Shown here piece by piece: positions 51,829 through 61,480 of a stretch of DNA of 64,000 nucleotides. Under the pieces are notes generated by a model, which was not told the DNA's origin, ran no database searches, and saw only the letters and a list, made by a program, of their open reading frames with translations. A program made the translations under genes and the position numbers. This stretch comes from Pelagibacteraceae bacterium AG-349-E10 (GTDB taxonomy: Bacteria; Pseudomonadota; Alphaproteobacteria; HIMB59), in assembly GCA_003281065.1 (NCBI GenBank), contig QCDA01000001.1:1-64000 (forward strand). Reading direction: 5' to 3'. The first letter of the stretch is position 1, and the number at the start of each line of letters is the position of its first letter.

Positions 51829-53367
51829 TTAGTTTTTAACTAAATTAATTTTATTTTTAATTAACAACAAACATATCAGAGATGGTATTACCATGATGGC
51901 AGTTATCATAAAGAATAATCCCCAATCACCACCTAGCCCGTCAACCATAGCACCGGAAGAGGATGCTAATAATGTTCTTCCCGCAGTTCCAACAGAGGCT
52001 AGCAAAGCGTATTGTGTAGCAGTGAAGCTTCGATCAACAAGGAGTGATATAAATGTTACAAATGCAACAGTTGCAAAAGCTGCCGCGAGGTCATCAATGA
52101 TTACCGCAAATGCAAACAGAACTTTTGATGGCCCTACCCATGCCAGAACTGAAAATAGTATATTCGTAGCTGACATTGCTATTCCTGCTATAATTAGAGT
52201 TTTAATTATACCAGATCTCATTGCAATAGCCCCTCCAATAAGAGTAAAAACAATGGTAGTAATCCAGCCAAGTGCCTTTGAATAGATAGCTATATCCCCC
52301 TTCGAAAAACCAATTTCTTTATAAAAAACTAAACTCATCCTCCCCAAAAAAGCTTCGCCAATTTTAAATAAAAAAACAAAAGCTAAGATAGCAATTCCAA
52401 TTCTAACTCCATTATTATTAAAAAAACTACTTAGTGGATTTGCTACAACATTATTTAGGTAGTAAAATGTTTGTGAAATAGGATTTTCCGCACCAAATTT
52501 TTTTATAAAAAATGAAAAAATATAAAATACTGCACCAATTACAACAAAAGTAAGACCCCCATTAGTGAACCATATTTTTTCAAAGAATTGACCAATTAAA
52601 AAACATAATGCTCCAATTGCTATAAATAGATAACTTGCCTTTACAACACTTTCGACATTCGTATTAGATGCATCAGTATTTAAAATATTTTGAAATCTCT
52701 CTTTATTGGTCTCCGGAATAAAAGATAATCCTACATTACATAAGACTATTATACCCATTAAAAAAATAAAAGTTACTTGCCAATATTGATCAATTCCAGA
52801 TTTTTCTAACTTTTCTGCAATCTCTAAACATACATAACCACCTAATTTAAATCCAGTCCACCATCCAACAACTGCCATTGCAGCTCCTGCTGCCATACTA
52901 GCCGATTCTTCTTTTTTAATTTGCTCAATTCTTAAGGCGTCTATTGTTATATCTTGCGTAGCAGATGATATTGCAATAGCTAAACCTACACCAATGATTA
53001 ATGCTAAATTTTGAGTTGGTTCAAGGACACTCCAAATAATTAAGCAAATTAAAATTATAGTTTGCATTAAAAGGATTATGGATTTTCGATGCCCTATTTT
53101 ATTTGTTAAAAAAGGTAATTTCATTCGATCAATTATTGGTGCCCACAAAAAATTAAATGCATAAACACCAAATATTAACCCAGCCCATCCTATTGTACTT
53201 CTGCTAAGCCCTTCTTCTTTTAGCCACAAAGACAAAGCGCTAGCAATAAGAACCCAAGGAAATCCACTTATGATGCCTAATAAAAGAATACGTAACATTC
53301 TTCTGTCATAGTAAGCACCAATTAAGGATTTTAATTTATTCGAATCTACTGAAACCGAACTCATCAA
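51829..53367 (-). CDS. MFS transporter, AmpG/PAT-like
   Basis: 512 aa, 12+ TM; LLGIISGFPWVLIASALSLWLKEEGLSRSTIGWAGL and SSATQDITIDALRIE typical. Confidence 0.85.
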   Translation of the reverse strand: MMSSVSVDSNKLKSLIGAYYDRRMLRILLLGIISGFPWVLIASALSLWLKEEGLSRSTIGWAGLIFGVYAFNFLWAPIIDRMKLPFLTNKIGHRKSIILLMQTIILICLIIWSVLEPTQNLALIIGVGLAIAISSATQDITIDALRIEQIKKEESASMAAGAAMAVVGWWTGFKLGGYVCLEIAEKLEKSGIDQYWQVTFIFLMGIIVLCNVGLSFIPETNKERFQNILNTDASNTNVESVVKASYLFIAIGALCFLIGQFFEKIWFTNGGLTFVVIGAVFYIFSFFIKKFGAENPISQTFYYLNNVVANPLSSFFNNNGVRIGIAILAFVFLFKIGEAFLGRMSLVFYKEIGFSKGDIAIYSKALGWITTIVFTLIGGAIAMRSGIIKTLIIAGIAMSATNILFSVLAWVGPSKVLFAFAVIIDDLAAAFATVAFVTFISLLVDRSFTATQYALLASVGTAGRTLLASSSGAMVDGLGGDWGLFFMITAIMVIPSLICLLLIKNKINLVKN

Positions 53368-53402
53368 TTATTATGTTATTCTAAAAAATAATTAATTAAA
53401 CT

Positions 53403-53921
53403 TTAATCGCTAAGAGAACTTAACCACTTTATTAAATCAGCCCTATCTTGGTCTTTTTTAATTCCGTTGTAGTTCATTTTCGTGCCAGTAATATACTTTT
53501 TTGGCTTTAATAAGAATTTGTTTAGTTCTTCTACATTCCAATCGCCACCAAATGCTGCAAGTGCTCCGGAGTATGCGAAGCCCTCTGCTGATCCTTTTTC
53601 TCTATTGACTATACCCCACATCGCTGGACCAGTTTTATTTTCACCACCTTTAACATGAGTATGGCAAGATGCACATTTTTTAAAAATCTTTTCACCATTT
53701 TCCATACTAGCTGATGCAAGCATAGGTGTAATGTCTGGTAAAACAGCAAAAATATCCACATCTTCACTTACAGAGGTTGTAACACCGCCTTCAGGTATTT
53801 CAATTTTGTATGCAAGTTCATCTGGAAACTCGGGGTGTATCGCCATATCAGCAACCTTTGAGAATACAGCAGCAAGAAGTAAGGCAAGTATTATTGCACC
53901 TAGAATTTTATTAGTTTCCAT
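53403..53921 (-). CDS. Membrane-anchored cytochrome c (c552-like)
   Basis: N-terminal TM; CASCH haem motif; GPAMWGIVNREKGSAEGFAYSGAL; distal Met GTKMNY. Confidence 0.9.
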   Translation of the reverse strand: METNKILGAIILALLLAAVFSKVADMAIHPEFPDELAYKIEIPEGGVTTSVSEDVDIFAVLPDITPMLASASMENGEKIFKKCASCHTHVKGGENKTGPAMWGIVNREKGSAEGFAYSGALAAFGGDWNVEELNKFLLKPKKYITGTKMNYNGIKKDQDRADLIKWLSSLSD

Positions 53922-53981
53922 ATTAAAAAGAGAAGTCTATGTTTAAAAATATACCACTAAAAACGGATTTTTGTCGCATTA

Positions 53982-54698
53982 ATGAATGATACGCTAGTTA
54001 TAATACCAATAAGATTAAAGGCATCTAGATTTCCAAATAAGCCATTTGCAAAAATTGGTGAGTTACCAATGCTGCATCACGTTTATAATCGTGTAATAGA
54101 TTTTACAGAAAATGTAATTTTAGCTATTTGTGATCAAGAGGTAAAAGATTACTGTGCAAAGATGGATCTCAAGCACGTTATGACAGATCCTAATCATCCA
54201 TCAGGAAGTGACCGTATTGGAGAGGCATTAAAAAAACTTGAGGATACAATAAATTTTAAATACGTAATAAATGTCCAAGGAGATATGCCATTTATTAAAG
54301 ATAACCACATTAATGTATTAAAAGAGAAACTTCTAAAATTTCAAATGAGCACTTTAGCTTGTCCATTCGTAAACTTAAATGAAGCTTATGATAGTTCTAA
54401 AGTGAAAGTCTTAATTGATGAAAATAATTGCGCTTTAGATTTTTCAAGAACATTAAATGATAAACAAAAAGTTAATAAGAATATTTTTCATCACATTGGT
54501 ATCTATGGGTATCATAAAGATTTTTTGTCAAATTTTATCTCTTTATCACCTACTAAAAGAGAGCTCAGTGAGAAACTCGAACAGCTTCGTGTTATTGAAA
54601 CAGATAAAATTGGAATTACAATAATTAAAGAAGAGATTTTGGGAGTTGATACACAAGAAGATTTAGATAGAGTAAATCGATTAATTTATAAAAAATGA
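53982..54698 (+). CDS. kdsB: 3-deoxy-manno-octulosonate cytidylyltransferase
   Basis: IIPIRLKASRFPNKPFAKIGELPMLHHVYNR, HPSGSDRIGEAL, NVQGDMPFI. Confidence 0.93.
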   Translation: MNDTLVIIPIRLKASRFPNKPFAKIGELPMLHHVYNRVIDFTENVILAICDQEVKDYCAKMDLKHVMTDPNHPSGSDRIGEALKKLEDTINFKYVINVQGDMPFIKDNHINVLKEKLLKFQMSTLACPFVNLNEAYDSSKVKVLIDENNCALDFSRTLNDKQKVNKNIFHHIGIYGYHKDFLSNFISLSPTKRELSEKLEQLRVIETDKIGITIIKEEILGVDTQEDLDRVNRLIYKK

Positions 54699-55534
54699 AT
54701 AAAAAAATATCTTTTCAAGGAGTCGAAGGAGCATACAGTCATCTTGCGGTGCAAGAGTTCTTTCCTGGGGCAGAACCGTTACCCTGCAAAACATTTGAGA
54801 TTGCTTTAAACGAGGCTGAGATTGGAAATGTTGATTATGCAATGATTCCTATTGAGAACTCTGCTGCAGGCAGAGTAGCTGATATTCATCGATTGATACC
54901 AAAATCTAATTTGCATATTAACTTTGAACATTTTCAAAAAGTTGAACACAAGCTTTTAATTCATCCAGACAGTAAAATTGAAAATATCAAAAATATTATC
55001 AGTCATGAACAGGCCTTAGCACAATGTAGCGATAAAATTCAAAAATTAAATTTAGATATTTTGATCGGAGCTGATACAGCAGGTTCAGCAAAAAAAATCC
55101 ATGATGAGAAAATAATAGATACAGCTGCTATTGCTTCAAGTTTGGCGGGAAAAATCTATGGCTTAAAAGTTATTGATGATAATTTTGCAAACTCTGTTAA
55201 CAACATCACAAGATTTTATATAATGTCTAAAAATGAAAATTTAGAATTTGATGAAACTAAAACATACATTTCATCCTTTTTATTTTCAGTTAAAAATACA
55301 CCAGGATCTTTATTTAAAGTAATGGGGGGATTTGCGACTAATAATGTTAATATGATTAAACTTGAAAGTTATAATTATGGAGCTGATTTCGTCATTACAC
55401 AATTTTATTGTGAAATTGAAGGACATCCTGAACAACAAAACACTAAATTTGCCCTTGATGATATGTATCATTATTGTTCAAAGGTTAGAAAATTAGGAGT
55501 TTTTGAAAAATCTCCATATAGAGTAAGACAATAA
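54695..55534 (+). CDS. pheA: Prephenate dehydratase
   Basis: ISFQGVEGAYSHLAVQEFFPGAEPLPCKTFE, MIPIENSAAGRV, ACT-domain NTPGSLFKVMGGFATNNVNMIKLES. Confidence 0.93.
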   Translation: MNKKISFQGVEGAYSHLAVQEFFPGAEPLPCKTFEIALNEAEIGNVDYAMIPIENSAAGRVADIHRLIPKSNLHINFEHFQKVEHKLLIHPDSKIENIKNIISHEQALAQCSDKIQKLNLDILIGADTAGSAKKIHDEKIIDTAAIASSLAGKIYGLKVIDDNFANSVNNITRFYIMSKNENLEFDETKTYISSFLFSVKNTPGSLFKVMGGFATNNVNMIKLESYNYGADFVITQFYCEIEGHPEQQNTKFALDDMYHYCSKVRKLGVFEKSPYRVRQ

Positions 55535-55571
55535 CTTCATATTTCTATTTAATACTGTTATAAGATAATTT

Positions 55572-55659
55572 GAGAATTACATGGGCAACATTTTATGCCA
55601 ATCCGGTCAGGTTCGAAAGAAAGCAGCCGTAACATAAGAGGTTGGGTCGTGTAATTCTC
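55572..55659 (+). ncRNA. ffs: Bacterial signal recognition particle RNA (small/4.5S type)
   Basis: Conserved core GGTCAGGTTCGAAAGAAAGCAGCC with GAAA tetraloop; closing stem gagaattac/gtaattctc. Confidence 0.93.
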
Positions 55660-55672
55660 CTTTGAGTCCGTT

Positions 55673-57277
55673 ATGAAACATCAATCGAATATTCTTGCAT
55701 TAAAATATAGACCTTTAAATTTCCAAGATCTAATTGGTCAAGAGTATTTAGTTGAAACTATTCAAAAATCAATACAGCAAAACAAAATTCCTAATGCATA
55801 TATTTTTACAGGTATACGTGGAGTAGGCAAAACAACAACAGCAAGAATTGTTGCAAAAATGTTGAACTGTACAGTTTTTGATAAAAATAATAATCCTGAT
55901 TTAATCAATTGTGAACAAGCAAAAGCTATCACTGAAGATAGACACCCAGATGTTATAGAAATTGATGCTGCATCAAATACAAGCGTTGAAAATGCGAGAG
56001 AGATTATAGAAAATGTAAAATATAATCCTGTTCTGGGAAAATATAAAGTTTATATAGTCGATGAGGTGCATATGCTATCGAAAAGTGCATTTAATGCCCT
56101 TCTCAAAACCCTGGAAGAACCACCCCCTCACTCAAAATTTATATTTGCAACAACTGAGATATCAAAAGTACCTATTACCATTCTTTCAAGATGTCAAAGG
56201 TTCGACTTAAGACGAGTCGAGAAGAAGACACTATCTGATTTTCTAAAAAGCATTGCCAAAAAAGAGGATATAAAAATTTCTACTGAGGCATTAAATTTAA
56301 TTGTGAAGGCTAGTGATGGTTCAGTAAGGGACTCCTTAAGTATATTAGATCAAGCTAATATATTTAAATCACAAAAAGAAATTCAAGTTGAAGAAATCGT
56401 AAACATGCTAGGTTTTGCAAAGCAAAGTGATTTGTATGAATTATCAAAATGTATATTTGATAATAATTTATCAAAACTAATTTCTATTCTTGACGATATG
56501 TATCAAAGAGGTTCTGAGACATCTAAAATCATTGAAGATATGATGAATATAATAAATTGGTCATGCAAATTAAAAATAGATCAAGAACTTATTGAGGATG
56601 AATTTTTAACTGAAGAAGATAAAAATTTTGCTTCTTATGTTATCCAATTTGATAATGGCAAGTTAAATATTTTTTGGCAAAGTTTGATGAAAGGTTATGA
56701 TGAAATTAAAATCTCACCTCAACCTCATTCAACCCTAGAAATGGTAATGCTTAGGTGTGCTTTCTTGTTAAATGATAATCAATTAACAGACTTAGTAGAA
56801 AAAAAAAAGTCTGAAATAAATCAGAATACAATTCAATCCTCTCCTAATATTGAGCAAGTAATTCAAAACAAAGTTGAACAAGTATCACAAATTTCTCTAA
56901 AAGAAAAAATTGATATTCATCAGAAATTTTTTCAATTTTATGGAAAAAATTTCTCACCTCTTATGGCAGGAATTATTATTGAAAATGTTGAAATTATTGA
57001 TTTTTCAGAGAAAAATAAAATATTACGATTAAATGTGTCTGACAAAAATTTCAACGGAAGTGAAGAATTATACAATAATTTGGAAAATGATTACAAAATC
57101 GAAATGAAACTTAAAACAGAAATAACAACTTTAGAAACAATTAAGTCTCTCTATAAAAAAGAATTAATTGACCAGGAGATGAAGACTGATGAATTTAAAA
57201 AAGTTCTTGCTAAATTTCCTAATGCAAAGATTATAGATATTGAAGAATTAGAAAGAGGTGATGGAAATGATGGGTAA
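55673..57277 (+). CDS. dnaX: DNA polymerase III gamma/tau subunit
   Basis: ALKYRPLNFQDLIGQEYLVETI, FTGIRGVGKTTTARI, VDEVHMLSKSAFNALLKTLEEPPPH, SRCQRFDLRR. Confidence 0.96.
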   Translation: MKHQSNILALKYRPLNFQDLIGQEYLVETIQKSIQQNKIPNAYIFTGIRGVGKTTTARIVAKMLNCTVFDKNNNPDLINCEQAKAITEDRHPDVIEIDAASNTSVENAREIIENVKYNPVLGKYKVYIVDEVHMLSKSAFNALLKTLEEPPPHSKFIFATTEISKVPITILSRCQRFDLRRVEKKTLSDFLKSIAKKEDIKISTEALNLIVKASDGSVRDSLSILDQANIFKSQKEIQVEEIVNMLGFAKQSDLYELSKCIFDNNLSKLISILDDMYQRGSETSKIIEDMMNIINWSCKLKIDQELIEDEFLTEEDKNFASYVIQFDNGKLNIFWQSLMKGYDEIKISPQPHSTLEMVMLRCAFLLNDNQLTDLVEKKKSEINQNTIQSSPNIEQVIQNKVEQVSQISLKEKIDIHQKFFQFYGKNFSPLMAGIIIENVEIIDFSEKNKILRLNVSDKNFNGSEELYNNLENDYKIEMKLKTEITTLETIKSLYKKELIDQEMKTDEFKKVLAKFPNAKIIDIEELERGDGNDG

Positions 57278-57593
57278 TATGGGCGGTATGATGAAAAAAG
57301 TCCAAGAAATGCAAGCCAAAATGCAAGAAATGCAAAAGGAGCTTGAGAATAAAACCGTTGAGGCTGAGTCAGGAGGAGGAATGGTTAAAGTTATAATGAA
57401 TGGTAAACAAATTGTTCAATCAATTGATATAGATCCATCACTGTTGTCTTCTGATGAAAAAGAGGTATTGGAGGATTTAATCAAAGCAGCACTCAATCAA
57501 GCTAAAGAAAAAGTTGAGGAAATGTCAGCTGAAGAAATGAAAAAAATAACTGGTGGGTTACCATTGCCTCCAGGAATGAAGATGCCTTTTTAA
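57258..57593 (+). CDS. YbaB/EbfC-family nucleoid-associated protein
   Basis: MGGMMKKVQEMQAKMQEMQKELE...GGGMVKVIMNGKQ...GGLPLPPGMKMPF; between dnaX and recR. Exact start uncertain (several ATGs). Confidence 0.93.
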   Translation: MMEMMGNMGGMMKKVQEMQAKMQEMQKELENKTVEAESGGGMVKVIMNGKQIVQSIDIDPSLLSSDEKEVLEDLIKAALNQAKEKVEEMSAEEMKKITGGLPLPPGMKMPF

Positions 57594-57594
57594 A

Positions 57595-58191
57595 TTGTCT
57601 CAAGACGAACTTCAAAAATTTATTAATTTAATTTCTAGGCTACCTGGAATTGGCCAACGTTCAGCACAAAGAATAGCCTTATATTTGATAAAAAATAAAC
57701 AAGAATTAATGTTACCTTTAGGAGAAAGTATAAAGGAAACTGCTTCTGTGGTAAAAAAATGCACCAATTGTGGAATATTAGATGTTATTGTTCCATGTAA
57801 AATTTGCTCTTCAGAAAATAGATCAAAAACTACAATATGCATCGTTGAAGATATGGCTGATGTATGGGCATTTGAAAGATCTGGATATCATAAAGGTCTT
57901 TATCATGTTATTGGCGGGCTTTTATCAGCCTCAAAAAATTTTACAGAACAGGATTTAAATTTAAATAAACTCAAAGAAAGAATTATAAACAATCAAGTAC
58001 AAGAAATTATTTTAGCATTGAGCGCAACAATTGAGGGACAAACTACAGCCTTAGTAATAAAGGATAAACTAGAAAATCAAAATATTAAAATTACGCAACT
58101 CGCATATGGTGTTCCTGTAGGAAGTGAAATTCATTATCTAGATGATAATACCTTAGGGGCAGCTTTAGAGTCGCGTAAAAACTTAAGCTAA
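57595..58191 (+). CDS. recR: Recombination protein RecR
   Basis: LPGIGQRSAQRIALYL, C4 zinc finger CTNCGILDVIVPCKIC, TOPRIM ICIVEDMADVWAFE; TTG start. Confidence 0.95.
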   Translation: MSQDELQKFINLISRLPGIGQRSAQRIALYLIKNKQELMLPLGESIKETASVVKKCTNCGILDVIVPCKICSSENRSKTTICIVEDMADVWAFERSGYHKGLYHVIGGLLSASKNFTEQDLNLNKLKERIINNQVQEIILALSATIEGQTTALVIKDKLENQNIKITQLAYGVPVGSEIHYLDDNTLGAALESRKNLS

Positions 58192-58262
58192 TTTGATCAG
58201 CACTAACACTCTAAAAGTTTGATTTATTGTCTCTGATAACTGTATAAACTATATTAAATTCC

Positions 58263-58775
58263 ATGTTGAAGCTTATTTATGCTCCCGATCCCATATTAAA
58301 AAAAGAGAGTTTATCTATTCCTCAGGTAGACGATCATCATAGGGAACTTATAAAACAAATGTATGAGATTATGTATTCTTCGAATGGAGTTGGTTTAGCT
58401 GCTCCACAGATAGGTCTAAATATTCGCATATTTGTTCTTGATGCAGGCTCAAGAGATGAAGAAAAAAAACCTATCACAATGATAAATCCTAAAATTATAT
58501 CATTACATGAAAATAAAGTTCCATATGAAGAGGGTTGTTTATCTTTCCCAGAGCATTTTGCAGAAATAGACCGTCCTGAAAAAATTAAGTTAGAGTATAT
58601 TGATGAGAACAACTCAAAAAAAATCTCTACATTTACAGGTTTTGAGTCGAGGATAATACAACATGAATTGGATCACTTAAACGGTATTTTATTCGTTGAC
58701 CATTTAAGTCGTTTAAAAAGAGACGTGATTATCAGAAAGATGAAAAAGTATAAAAAAGAAAAAGAAATAATTTAA
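58263..58775 (+). CDS. def: Peptide deformylase
   Basis: GVGLAAPQIG, EEGCLSFP, QHELDHLNGILFVD. Confidence 0.96.
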   Translation: MLKLIYAPDPILKKESLSIPQVDDHHRELIKQMYEIMYSSNGVGLAAPQIGLNIRIFVLDAGSRDEEKKPITMINPKIISLHENKVPYEEGCLSFPEHFAEIDRPEKIKLEYIDENNSKKISTFTGFESRIIQHELDHLNGILFVDHLSRLKRDVIIRKMKKYKKEKEII

Positions 58776-59705
58776 ATGAAAAAAAAACGTGTAGTTTATT
58801 TTGGTTCACCAGAATTTTCTCTTCCTCCTCTTAAGACCCTCTATCTTGGGGGATATGATATAGTGGGGGTCTATACACAAGAGCCAAAAAAAAAATTTAG
58901 AGGACAAAAAAAATATAATACGCCAGTTCAACAATGGGCAGAAGGTCAACTTCTACCTGTTTTTACTCCCAAAATACTTGATGATACATCTTTGAAAGAA
59001 TTTCAATCATTAAAGCCTGATGTCGCGATCCTTTTTGCTTATGGTAAAATAGTTCCACTTAATTGGTTAAACACTCCTTTAAATGGTTTTATAAATATAC
59101 ATGCCTCACTTTTACCAAGATGGAGAGGTGCGGCACCTGTTCAAAGAGCCATTGAAAATAATGATAAAGAGACAGGTATTACAATTATAAAAATGAACAA
59201 TAAAATTGATGAAGGTCCAATTTTAGTCCAGCAGAATATAGAAATTAATGAATTAACTGATGGTAAACAACTAATTGATCAAATCAGTCATGAATCTTGC
59301 TCATTGATATATAATACGTTAAAAAAATATTTTTTAGGTCAAATCCAATTAAAAGAACAAGACCATTCACAATCTACATATGCAAATAAAATAAACAAAT
59401 TTGAAACACAAGTAGATTGGGGATTATCTGCTAGTATAATTGAAAAAAAAGTAAGGGCTTTTTACCCATCACCAGCAATGTGGTTTAAATATAAGGGTCA
59501 GAGATTTAAAATTTTAAAAGCTAAAATATCTAACTTACAAGATGAAAAGGGCAAGATTATTAACTTACCTCTAACTATAGCATGTAAAAATAACAGTCTA
59601 GATATTTTAGAAATTCAAGCTGAAGGAAAGAAACCATTAAACATTAAAGAATTTGTTTTAGGGAATAATCAATTTCAATTAAATGCAATAATCGATAATG
59701 ACTAA
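58776..59705 (+). CDS. fmt: Methionyl-tRNA formyltransferase
   Basis: VYFGSPEFSLPPL, FINIHASLLPRWRGAAPVQRAI. Confidence 0.96.
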   Translation: MKKKRVVYFGSPEFSLPPLKTLYLGGYDIVGVYTQEPKKKFRGQKKYNTPVQQWAEGQLLPVFTPKILDDTSLKEFQSLKPDVAILFAYGKIVPLNWLNTPLNGFINIHASLLPRWRGAAPVQRAIENNDKETGITIIKMNNKIDEGPILVQQNIEINELTDGKQLIDQISHESCSLIYNTLKKYFLGQIQLKEQDHSQSTYANKINKFETQVDWGLSASIIEKKVRAFYPSPAMWFKYKGQRFKILKAKISNLQDEKGKIINLPLTIACKNNSLDILEIQAEGKKPLNIKEFVLGNNQFQLNAIIDND

Positions 59706-60435
59706 TATAAAACTTACAATTGAATATCATGGTTTACCTTATTGTGGTTGGCAATATCAAAAAAATGAGAAAACTGTGCAAGGTGAAATAGAAAAAGCAA
59801 TATTTAAATTTTCTGGTGAAAAAAAAACTATTCAAGGTGCTGGAAGAACAGATGCTGGTGTTCACGCTATTGGACAATGTGCCAATTTTGAGTTAGAAAA
59901 AAAATTTGATGTCTATCAAATTCTAAGTGGAATTAATTTTCACCTCGGGACTGAAAAGATAAGAGTTACTAAAGTTGAAAGTGTTGATAATGAATTTAAT
60001 GCTCGTTTTACTGCTAAAAATAAAATTTATAATTATCAAGTTTTCAATAGTCTAGCCCCATCAGTTATTGAGGATGATTTTAGTATTCACATTCGTCAAC
60101 CTTTAGATTTAGAGGCAATGCAAGATGCAATTAAGCTGTTTATTGGTAAACATGATTTTTCTTCGTTTAGAGCACATGGTTGTCAAGCTAACAAACCGCT
60201 TAGAACTATTGACGAGGCATCAATTGATATTAAAGGTAATAAAATTATTTTTGTATTCAAGGCACAGTCCTTCCTTTATCAACAGATTAGAATAATGGTT
60301 GGATCTTTATTGGAAGTTGGATTAAAAAATAAAAATACTAATTGGATAAGAGAATTAATTGAAGCTAAGGATAGAAGCTTAGCAGGACCAACGGTCCCTT
60401 CAAAAGGTTTGATTTTAAAGGAGATATATTATTAA
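59698..60435 (+). CDS. truA: tRNA pseudouridine(38-40) synthase
   Basis: IEYHGLPYCGWQYQKNEKTVQGEIEKAI, GAGRTDAGVHAIGQCANFE, FLYQQIRIMVGSLLEVG. Confidence 0.95.
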   Translation: MTNIKLTIEYHGLPYCGWQYQKNEKTVQGEIEKAIFKFSGEKKTIQGAGRTDAGVHAIGQCANFELEKKFDVYQILSGINFHLGTEKIRVTKVESVDNEFNARFTAKNKIYNYQVFNSLAPSVIEDDFSIHIRQPLDLEAMQDAIKLFIGKHDFSSFRAHGCQANKPLRTIDEASIDIKGNKIIFVFKAQSFLYQQIRIMVGSLLEVGLKNKNTNWIRELIEAKDRSLAGPTVPSKGLILKEIYY

Positions 60436-61480
60436 CATTCTTATTTACACACAATGTTTTGCACCCAAAGTAGGTGGTATTGAGTCTGTAATGACAAATA
60501 TAGCTCAACATGCATTTAACACGCAAAATAAAGTAACAGTTCTCTCTGATGGATCTAAACTGTTTTCTTCAGATTTTGATAGTAAATGTAAGTTTGATAT
60601 ACACAGATTTGATCAAATCAAGTTTCTTAGAAAAAGAATTAAATCAAGTTTTGCTCAGAATTTTTTAAACAAAAATAAAATTGATATTATTTTTTTTGAT
60701 AGTTGGAAATCACTAGAGCTATTTAATAATACTAATGATATTAAAAAAATTTGTTTAGCTCATGGAAATGAAATACTAAAATTAAGTGATAAAAATAGAA
60801 TTTTTAATTCTTTAAATAAAGCGGATTTAATAATCTATAATTCTCAATTTACTAAAAATAAAACATTTAAAAATTTTAAAAATTTAAAAAAATTTAATCA
60901 TAAAATAATATATCCAGCTTTTATAAAAAAAATCTCTAAAAATAAAAATAATAAAAAAAAATATGATTTATGCACTGTAGCCAGACTAGAATACAGAAAG
61001 GGTCACCACTTAGTATTTGAAGCAATGTCTATAATAAGAAATGAATATAAAATTATTCTTAAATATGCCATTCTTGGAGATGGACCAGAATTATCAAGAT
61101 TAAAGGATTTAGTTTTGAAATTTTCACTACAAAGGCAGGTAGATTTCATACACCACGAAGTCTCAAGTGAAAAAATTTTTAAGAATTCTTCTGTTCATAT
61201 AATGCCAACTATAACCACACCTGAAAGTATTGAGGGCTTTGGAATATCCAATGTTGAAGCAGCTTCTTATGGATTACCTTGCATAGTCAGTAATAGCGCT
61301 GGAACTCCAGAGTCAATAGGTAACAATGGTATAATTGTAAAAGAAAATAACCTCAAACAACTTGTCAAAGCAATTATCGATATTTTCAAGAAGTATAAAA
61401 GTTATAGTAAAAAAAGTTACTTATTTGCTAACAATTTTGAGTCAAATAAAAAAATAAAAGAATATTTAAATTCTATCTAA
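60431..61480 (+). CDS. GT4-family glycosyltransferase, probable AUU start
   Basis: Reading frame extends upstream of ORF-track ATG 60491 as (M)NILIYTQCFAPKVGGIESVM, a GT4 N-terminus; C-terminal domain MPTITTPESIEGFGISNVEAASYGLPCIVSNSAGTPE. Confidence 0.82.
   Translation: MNILIYTQCFAPKVGGIESVMTNIAQHAFNTQNKVTVLSDGSKLFSSDFDSKCKFDIHRFDQIKFLRKRIKSSFAQNFLNKNKIDIIFFDSWKSLELFNNTNDIKKICLAHGNEILKLSDKNRIFNSLNKADLIIYNSQFTKNKTFKNFKNLKKFNHKIIYPAFIKKISKNKNNKKKYDLCTVARLEYRKGHHLVFEAMSIIRNEYKIILKYAILGDGPELSRLKDLVLKFSLQRQVDFIHHEVSSEKIFKNSSVHIMPTITTPESIEGFGISNVEAASYGLPCIVSNSAGTPESIGNNGIIVKENNLKQLVKAIIDIFKKYKSYSKKSYLFANNFESNKKIKEYLNSI

Noticed and set aside
51893-52285. Plus-strand ORF of 130 aa inside the AmpG-like MFS gene
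   Set aside because: Antisense to TM-encoding region; composition typical of shadow ORFs.
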